Source: a virus. From it: DNA of 41,190 bases. The DNA lies in the IMG/VR virus record IMGVR_UViG_3300002460_000048, positions 1 through 41,190 of that record, one strand, 5' to 3'. Below, in pieces: positions 36,417 through 41,190 of the stretch; position 1 is the first letter of the stretch, and each line of letters begins with the position of its first letter. Made by a program: the position numbers and the translations under genes. Below the pieces are notes generated by a model. The model worked only from the letters and a program-made list of their open reading frames with translations, searched no databases and was not told where the DNA came from.

Positions 36417-37079
36417 ATGGACAAGAAAATGACAATAACTTCACATACTATTGTGCGTAACGGGATGCCTTTTATCATCCCCGTTTTAAAGGCAGTTTCA
36501 CCTCTTATGACCAAAATGTTTATCACTATCTCCGAAAAGTCGGATGACGGAACTAAGGAGGCAATACTGGCATTGAACGATCCTAAGATTGAAATTGAGT
36601 ACGAGAATGTAGCCAAGCCTGGCGATCTTACTTATGAACGACAGAAGCAAGTTAATAAGACGGATACAGAGTGGATTCTCTTTTTAGATGATGATGACTA
36701 TTGGGATCAGTACGAGCTAGATAAAGCTATCCATGAGCTTGATTCAGATGTAGATGGGCTGGCTGTTAATCCTTATCAGCTAATAGATAAAGAAAATTAT
36801 GATTCTAGTTGGTGGAATAAATGGTTTACTAAGTTCTTCAGAAATGAAAATATCAACTATCGTGGGCCTTGGCCGAATGATTGGATTTACAAAGGGGATG
36901 AGATTCTTTACTGGAAAAAGAATCCAAGAATAAAGAAAGTTCCCTATCGGTTCTTTCACTTAGCAAATGTGAAACCACATTCCTTCCGAAAGGATGAGTT
37001 AACAAATTACAAGTATAATATAGGTCAGGCCGCACTTTTAGATCGGTCTTTACCTACCGAAATAGGAGGTTTATTTTGA
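36417..37079 (+). CDS. GT2-type glycosyltransferase
   Basis: 220 residues. TSHTIVRNGMPFIIPVL, KMFITISEKSDDGTKEAI and WILFLDDDDYWDQYELD (metal motif) place it among the short GT2 enzymes. The C-terminal half (PYRFFHLANVKPHSFRKDEL) is like that of the 31908 gene. Starts 13 nt after the previous stop; TTGA overlap with gmd. Confidence 0.75.
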   Translation: MDKKMTITSHTIVRNGMPFIIPVLKAVSPLMTKMFITISEKSDDGTKEAILALNDPKIEIEYENVAKPGDLTYERQKQVNKTDTEWILFLDDDDYWDQYELDKAIHELDSDVDGLAVNPYQLIDKENYDSSWWNKWFTKFFRNENINYRGPWPNDWIYKGDEILYWKKNPRIKKVPYRFFHLANVKPHSFRKDELTNYKYNIGQAALLDRSLPTEIGGLF

Positions 37080-38050
37080 AGGCTCTAATTTTAGGAATTT
37101 CTGGTATGGATGGAAGCTATTTAGCGGAACTACTCTTGGAGAAAAAATATGTAGTTCATGGAATGATTAGACGTTCCAGTACTTCTGGAATGGGTAACAT
37201 TAAGCATTTAGTAGACCAAGAAGCTATCTTTAACCGCAAGTTCTTTATCCATTATGGAGACTTACTTGAGCAAGGCAGCCTTGAGCAGATAATTAAGAAA
37301 GTTAAACCAGATGAAATTTACAACTTGGCAGCTCAAAGTCAAGTAAGGATTAGTTATGATATACCTGTTTACACAGGAGAAGTAACGGGGCTTGGGTTTG
37401 CTAGATTACTGGAAGCGGTCAGAAACTCTGGACTAGAACCTAAGATTTATCAGGCCAGCTCAAGTGAGATGTTTGGTAAAGTTAAAGAAGTACCTCAAAA
37501 TGAGGAGACTCCTTTCAATCCTAGAAGTCCCTACGGCTGTGCCAAAGCCTATGCTTATTATCTAGGTAGATGCTTTAGAGATGGTTACGGAATGAAAGTA
37601 TACAATGGCATACTTTTCAACCATGAGAGTCCAAGAAGAGGCGATCAATTCCTTAGCAAGAAAGTAGTTAAAGCGGCGGTCAGGATTAAAAAGGGATTGC
37701 AGAATAAACTGTACTTAGGCAATTTGGATGAGAAAAGAGATTTTGGCTACGCCAAAGAATATGTCTACTGGATTTGGAAAATAATGCAGTATCCTACGCC
37801 TGATGATTTTATCATTGCAACTGGGGAAAATCACACTATTCAGGAATTTGTAGAGGAGACTTTCAAGTATCTGGACATGAATTGGAAGGATTATGTAGAA
37901 CTGGATAAGACTTTCATGCGACCAGTAGAAACGACTACTTTATTAGGTGATTATTCTAAAGCTAAGAAATTGCTAGGATTTGAGCCAAAAACTAAATTCA
38001 AAGATTTAATTAAAATAATGATAGACCATGAAAATTTATTGCATCGGTGA
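37076..38050 (+). CDS. gmd: GDP-mannose 4,6-dehydratase
   Basis: 324 residues, slightly short for the family. GISGMDGSYLAELLLEKKYV, HGMIRRSS, the catalytic SSSEMFG and Tyr-x3-Lys in YGCAKAYAYY, FNHESPRRGDQFLSKKV and GNLDEKRDFGYAKEYV are near-diagnostic. It converts GDP-mannose to GDP-4-keto-6-deoxymannose, precursor of fucose, rhamnose, perosamine and related sugars. TTG start within the TTGA overlap. No fucose synthase is next to it. Confidence 0.9.
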   Translation: MKALILGISGMDGSYLAELLLEKKYVVHGMIRRSSTSGMGNIKHLVDQEAIFNRKFFIHYGDLLEQGSLEQIIKKVKPDEIYNLAAQSQVRISYDIPVYTGEVTGLGFARLLEAVRNSGLEPKIYQASSSEMFGKVKEVPQNEETPFNPRSPYGCAKAYAYYLGRCFRDGYGMKVYNGILFNHESPRRGDQFLSKKVVKAAVRIKKGLQNKLYLGNLDEKRDFGYAKEYVYWIWKIMQYPTPDDFIIATGENHTIQEFVEETFKYLDMNWKDYVELDKTFMRPVETTTLLGDYSKAKKLLGFEPKTKFKDLIKIMIDHENLLHR

Positions 38051-38690
38051 CAGTCATGCCCATTTCTTTGGTGGTAAATCGAGACTTCGCAATTGGCAGA
38101 AAGAGAGACGATATCCTAGATGGTGTATTAACCGAATACCAATCTTTGAGGCGTTAATTGTGGGGGATGCTACTGCTTATAACCTACACAAAACAGGAAG
38201 TACTAGTCAAGGAAGGGAAAAGTTATTGGCTGCGGTAGAAGGTCTACCTAAAGGTAGCAAGATAATGCTGGTATTTGGGGAGATAGACTGTCGGGTTCAT
38301 TTGCTTAAACAAGCAAAGTTACAAAATAGACCGATTGAAGATGTTGTTAGTGAGTGTGTTGGTTGGTATATATCTGTCTTTTTAGAGCTGAAGAATAGAG
38401 GGTTTGAAATGATTGTTTGGGCGGTTACTCCAACAGCATTATTTGAAGGGGCAAAAGAATTTACAATTTACGGGACTTGGGAAGATAGGTTGTATGTAAC
38501 CCGACTATTCAACAAATACCTGAAAGAAATGGCAGAGCATAGTGGAATTAAGTTTTTATCTATTTTTGAGGAGTTGTTGAATGAAGATGGTCTACCTAAT
38601 CCAGATAACTATTCTGATGGTATACACCTAAACCAATATGCAATGCCTATTGTTCTAGCCAAAGTAAAAGAAATATATGAAAGAGGATGA
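38028..38690 (+). CDS. SGNH/GDSL hydrolase-like protein
   Basis: 220 residues. Block I KIYCIGDSHAHF (nucleophile Ser), block III MLVFGEIDCRVHLL, block V NYSDGIHLNQYAMP (Asp and His). This family includes glycan O-acetylesterases and acyltransferase-coupled esterases, so it may remove or place an acyl group on the glycan. Overlaps gmd by 23 nt and the cupin gene by 14 nt. Confidence 0.72.
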   Translation: MKIYCIGDSHAHFFGGKSRLRNWQKERRYPRWCINRIPIFEALIVGDATAYNLHKTGSTSQGREKLLAAVEGLPKGSKIMLVFGEIDCRVHLLKQAKLQNRPIEDVVSECVGWYISVFLELKNRGFEMIVWAVTPTALFEGAKEFTIYGTWEDRLYVTRLFNKYLKEMAEHSGIKFLSIFEELLNEDGLPNPDNYSDGIHLNQYAMPIVLAKVKEIYERG

Positions 38691-39069
38691 ATTTAGAATA
38701 AAACAGTTCGGTCATACTGATGATAGAAGACTATTACAAGAATGGTTTAGTGATAAAAATATCTCTATCCATAACCTTAAATCCCTCCATGCCAAGAAAA
38801 ACGCTGTATTAGGAAACCACTATAACACCAAGGCCACTGAATACTTTTATTTAGCTCACGGTACTTGTGATTGGATAAAACTGGTAGATGTAAGAACAGG
38901 TGAGAAATTGACTATAAGGAGTGTTTGGAAAGGCAACGCTTTTGTAATTCCTCCATTTATAGCTCACGCATTTAAATTACGCAAGGGAGCTATTTTAATT
39001 GAGGGGATGACAGAAGTTTATAACAAAGAGGGGGAAATAGAGTATGAAACAAACAGACTTCGACCCTAA
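38677..39069 (+). CDS. sugar-type cupin (WxcM/FdtA or RmlC-like)
   Basis: 130 residues, single cupin barrel with AVLGNHYNTKATEYFYLAHG and KGNAFVIPPFIAHAFKLRKG holding conserved His residues. Related cupins isomerise or epimerise dTDP/GDP-keto-deoxysugars, so it could act on the product of gmd. The exact reaction is open. It overlaps the next glycosyltransferase gene by 26 nt. Confidence 0.65.
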   Translation: MKEDEFRIKQFGHTDDRRLLQEWFSDKNISIHNLKSLHAKKNAVLGNHYNTKATEYFYLAHGTCDWIKLVDVRTGEKLTIRSVWKGNAFVIPPFIAHAFKLRKGAILIEGMTEVYNKEGEIEYETNRLRP

Positions 39070-40213
39070 TGGCAACGTGGAGTTAGAGATAATAATAGGG
39101 TCGAGAAACGAATCTCACGATTTAATCTCGACTATCCATTCCTTGATTCACGATCTTGAACTTACTCTATATAGTTGGCGAATTTTAATTATCGATAATG
39201 GTAGTGAAGATTACTCTTCTAGGTATTTACTGGAAGATAGGTTAGGCAGACCTTCGGTTAGAGGGTTGGTAGCGAGAGGGTATGTTAGGGTTTATTATTA
39301 TCCTTGGTTGGCTAATGTTGGTTGTCGTGATTGGGCGGTCAGACAAGTAGCAACTGCTAAATATATTCTTTTCTCAGATGCTCATATTCAGGTTACTCCT
39401 GGAACAATTACCTCTATGATTGAGACTTTGGAAAAACATGGAGCTTCGATGGTGCATTCGACTATGGATTACTGGGGCTCACCAATGATAAAGCAGGGTG
39501 TCCAGTATTCAATTAAGTTTGGCGAGAAAGGGATTTATGGAACTTGGACAAACATTAGAGCTTTTGATACTCCTTTTTGGATTGGGGCTTTAGGTCATTG
39601 TTTCGTGATGATGAAAAGGGATGAGTATTTAAAGATTGGTGGCTACAACTCCTATTTTAGAGAGTATGGTGGAGGCGAACTTTCCCTTTGTTTAGGATCA
39701 TGGATGTTAGGAGAAGGGTGTATGGTTGATACAAATGCTCATGTTTATCACTCTATGTTTGGCAGGGGGTACAACTACAACTCGCTCAATTTGATCCATA
39801 ACTACTTCCTGGCTACTTACCTTATTGGCGGGGATAAATACACTATATCTGCATTGATGACTTACTATCAGCAGAAGCCAGAAGGCAAACCTTTATGGAA
39901 GCAGATGTATGATGAGGCGATGAAAGAAGCTCAGGAGCACAGGCAATTTATATTAGAGAATCAGAAATCTAGCTTTGACGATTTAATTGGCTTAGGAAAA
40001 GAACCTGATTGTGATGGGACTTGCCGAACTGATAAAGTAGGCGGCCCACACGTTAGACGAGCTTGGGATAAGAAAAATGACGAACTTTACGGTAAGCATT
40101 TATCCTTTGTTCGTGAGTTTGAATTAAAAGAAGAAAATGGTAGAGTTTTTATAGGCAATTTGGAAATAAACGACCCTAGTGCTCTAGCACTCTACCAAAC
40201 TATCAAATCGTAA
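39044..40213 (+). CDS. GT27-like glycosyltransferase (polypeptide GalNAc-transferase-like)
   Basis: 389 residues. A GT-A fold starts ELEIIIGSRNESHDLISTIH, then RILIIDNGSED. The metal motif is Asp112-Ala-His114 in ILFSDAHIQVTPG, in place of the Asp-x-Asp of ordinary GT2 enzymes. A Gly-Gly-Gly-Glu at 209-212 with a Trp at 220 (EYGGGELSLCLGSWMLGEG) and His233/His236 follow. Asp-x-His, GGE...W and a late His are the three signatures of polypeptide N-acetylgalactosaminyltransferases (GT27), which glycosylate Ser/Thr. Last gene of the glycan operon. GT-A membership is sure; protein O-glycosylation is inferred. Confidence 0.65.
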   Translation: MKQTDFDPNGNVELEIIIGSRNESHDLISTIHSLIHDLELTLYSWRILIIDNGSEDYSSRYLLEDRLGRPSVRGLVARGYVRVYYYPWLANVGCRDWAVRQVATAKYILFSDAHIQVTPGTITSMIETLEKHGASMVHSTMDYWGSPMIKQGVQYSIKFGEKGIYGTWTNIRAFDTPFWIGALGHCFVMMKRDEYLKIGGYNSYFREYGGGELSLCLGSWMLGEGCMVDTNAHVYHSMFGRGYNYNSLNLIHNYFLATYLIGGDKYTISALMTYYQQKPEGKPLWKQMYDEAMKEAQEHRQFILENQKSSFDDLIGLGKEPDCDGTCRTDKVGGPHVRRAWDKKNDELYGKHLSFVREFELKEENGRVFIGNLEINDPSALALYQTIKS

Positions 40214-40218
40214 AAGTA

Positions 40219-40227
40219 TGATATACT
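40219..40227 (+). promoter_or_regulatory. extended -10 promoter for HNH gene 40235
   Basis: TGATATACT, hexamer 40222-40227, 7 nt before ATG 40235; two in-frame GTG codons before the ATG lie at or before the predicted transcript start. Confidence 0.5.
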
Positions 40228-40234
40228 TGTGGTG

Positions 40235-40582
40235 ATGACAGACTCCAAGCAACATTATGCCAAACATAGAAATTACCAATTAGCATACGCAACCTCTAAT
40301 AAATATCAAATCCGTTCGAGAAATAGAGAATACTACAAAAAGTTAAGGAAAGAAATAGTTTCACAATTAGGGGGAAAGTGTGTTAAGTGTGGTTTTTCAG
40401 ATAGTCGGGCTTTGCAGGTAGATCATATCAATGGCGGGGGTAGTATTGCAAAGAAATCTTCAACTAGAAGTTATTATTTGTTAGTTTTAAGAGAACTAAC
40501 AGAAGAAAGTCCTAAATATCAGTTACTTTGTGCTAACTGTAACTGGATTAAACGATATGAAAAAGAAGAAATACGTAAGTAA
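40235..40582 (+). CDS. HNH endonuclease (zinc-finger type)
   Basis: 115 residues with basic N-terminus (SKQHYAKHRNYQLAYA), CVKCGFSDSRALQVDHINGG (first Cys pair and HNH His) and LLCANCNWIKRYEKEE (second Cys pair). A stand-alone HNH nuclease of mobile type. Carries its own promoter and stands between the glycan operon and the appendage gene. Confidence 0.8.
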   Translation: MTDSKQHYAKHRNYQLAYATSNKYQIRSRNREYYKKLRKEIVSQLGGKCVKCGFSDSRALQVDHINGGGSIAKKSSTRSYYLLVLRELTEESPKYQLLCANCNWIKRYEKEEIRK

Positions 40583-40587
40583 TTTTG

Positions 40588-40596
40588 TGTTATACT
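40588..40596 (+). promoter_or_regulatory. extended -10 promoter before mini-ORF 40603
   Basis: TGTTATACT, hexamer 40591-40596, exactly 6 nt before ATG 40603. Confidence 0.55.
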
Positions 40597-40602
40597 TTAT
40601 GT

Positions 40603-40662
40603 ATGTCAAGACAATTAATGCCAAATAAGGTAGGAATTAAGGAAGGAGGGTATCTAAATTAG
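40603..40662 (+). CDS. 19-aa leader mini-ORF
   Basis: Leaderless ATG 40603 to TAG 40662 gives MSRQLMPNKVGIKEGGYLN. Its end contains the Shine-Dalgarno AAGGAGGG (40643-40650) of the following gene and its stop overlaps the following start triplet. Its opening residues MSRQL mirror ISRQF at the start of the next frame. It could be a regulatory leader peptide or the remnant of an older start. Confidence 0.4.
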   Translation: MSRQLMPNKVGIKEGGYLN

Positions 40663-41190
40663 CAGGCAATTTTGGGCCGAGAGTTTATCTTGGGCAACGG
40701 CTGATGGTACAGCCGTAAACACAACTACAACCGAAACTATTGTATTTCCTAACGTAACTATTCCTGCCAACTATATGCAGGATGGTCGTGCATTAAGACT
40801 AACTGCATCAGGCAGATGGAGTACAAGTGCTAACGGGACGCTTACTTGGGCAATTCGATGGGGTGGTGTATCAGGTACAGTATTATGTACTACTCCAGCT
40901 TCAATTATGGCGGTTAATACCAATGCACAATGGAGACTGGATGCTATACTACAAACCCGTTCTAATGGTGCGACAGGGACAATATTTGCTCAAGGCACGA
41001 TGACTAGCGGTACTGCAACTTTACCAACGATGGGAACAGTTGCTAACTACGGTATGATTCAAATGATGGGTTCAGCAGGTATAGCTACCCCTGCTGTTTC
41101 TGCTGCAATTGATCTAACTGCCGATACCGCTCTTTCCTTTACCATAGATCCAGGTACATCCAATGCAAACGATGGTTGTACTGGTCATAT
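40658..41190 (+). CDS. virion appendage/tail protein, N-terminal part, ATT start (3' truncated)
   Basis: The frame opens at ATT 40658 directly after an in-frame TAA and stays open to the window end (177 complete codons). AAGGAGGG lies 7 nt before the ATT. The product is beta-rich with regular strands (TETIVFPNVTIPANYMQDGR, LTWAIRWGGVSGTVL, DLTADTALSFTIDPG), of the jelly-roll type common in small phage tail and head-surface proteins. An unrecorded start codon (AUU) or a base error are both possible. It is the last structural gene seen. Confidence 0.6.
   Translation, partial: MSRQFWAESLSWATADGTAVNTTTTETIVFPNVTIPANYMQDGRALRLTASGRWSTSANGTLTWAIRWGGVSGTVLCTTPASIMAVNTNAQWRLDAILQTRSNGATGTIFAQGTMTSGTATLPTMGTVANYGMIQMMGSAGIATPAVSAAIDLTADTALSFTIDPGTSNANDGCTGH

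Noticed and set aside
40658-41190. Diversity-generating retroelement target
   Set aside because: No reverse transcriptase or template repeat was seen anywhere in the window.
1-41190. Circular contig with the two ends joined in one gene
   Set aside because: Joining the last base to the first stops the appendage frame after a few codons, so the ends do not form a continuous gene in that frame.

Overview
The window is most of the genome of a tailed double-stranded DNA bacteriophage of uncultivated origin, probably a short-tailed (podovirus-like) one. It has a large terminase, a long portal protein, a scaffold-like protein, an HK97-fold-type capsid protein, a head-tail adaptor, a tail protein of the P22 gp10 type, alanine/glycine-rich internal virion proteins and a lysis cassette. 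It uses the standard code with all three stop codons. Both ends cut through genes: the 3' part of an endolysin at the left and the 5' part of a virion appendage protein at the right. I see no integrase, repressor, DNA polymerase, helicase, RNA polymerase, tRNA or CRISPR array, so replication and transcription probably depend on the host. The host cannot be named from sequence. Abundant leaderless genes behind extended -10 promoters indicate a host that translates leaderless mRNA well.

Layout. 1-8464 (+): endolysin/holin, adaptor, a gp10-like tail protein split over two reading frames, structural proteins, and internal virion proteins, one carrying LysM; a DUF559 nuclease gene sits backwards at 4399-4728. 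8465-8674: structured non-coding DNA. 14438-8675 (-): many small early-type genes with RecB/Cas4-like and resolvase-like nucleases and a membrane-anchored lytic transglycosylase, interrupted by structured RNA candidates. 14744-16750 (+): small terminase, ribbon-helix-helix protein, zinc-ribbon and membrane peptides, RNase H-like protein. 16755-17029: structured non-coding region with a minus-strand promoter. 17318-17047 (-): two small basic proteins. 17376-26687 (+): packaging and capsid genes. 26694-40213 (+): about 13.5 kb of glycan genes. 40235-41190 (+): HNH nuclease gene and appendage gene.

The glycan region holds six glycosyltransferases (one GT4-type, four plain GT2-type, one resembling polypeptide GalNAc-transferases), four or five methyltransferases including FkbM type, GDP-mannose 4,6-dehydratase, another SDR epimerase, a shortened UDP-glucose-dehydrogenase-like protein, an asparagine-synthetase-like amidotransferase without its glutaminase domain, a NodB-type deacetylase, an SGNH esterase and a sugar-type cupin. 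Most are joined by short overlaps and read as one operon following the capsid genes. Two virion genes (1897-2157 and 24924-25262) end in mucin-like Ser/Thr tails. The inferred theme is that this phage builds a modified deoxysugar glycan and attaches it by O-linkage to Ser/Thr-rich virion segments.

The second theme is regulation. A recurrent motif TGTTATACTTA lies a few bases before many start codons, so the transcript would start at or next to the ATG. There is a compact hairpin RNA with its own consensus promoter at 9586-9687, and structured leaders precede several minus-strand genes.
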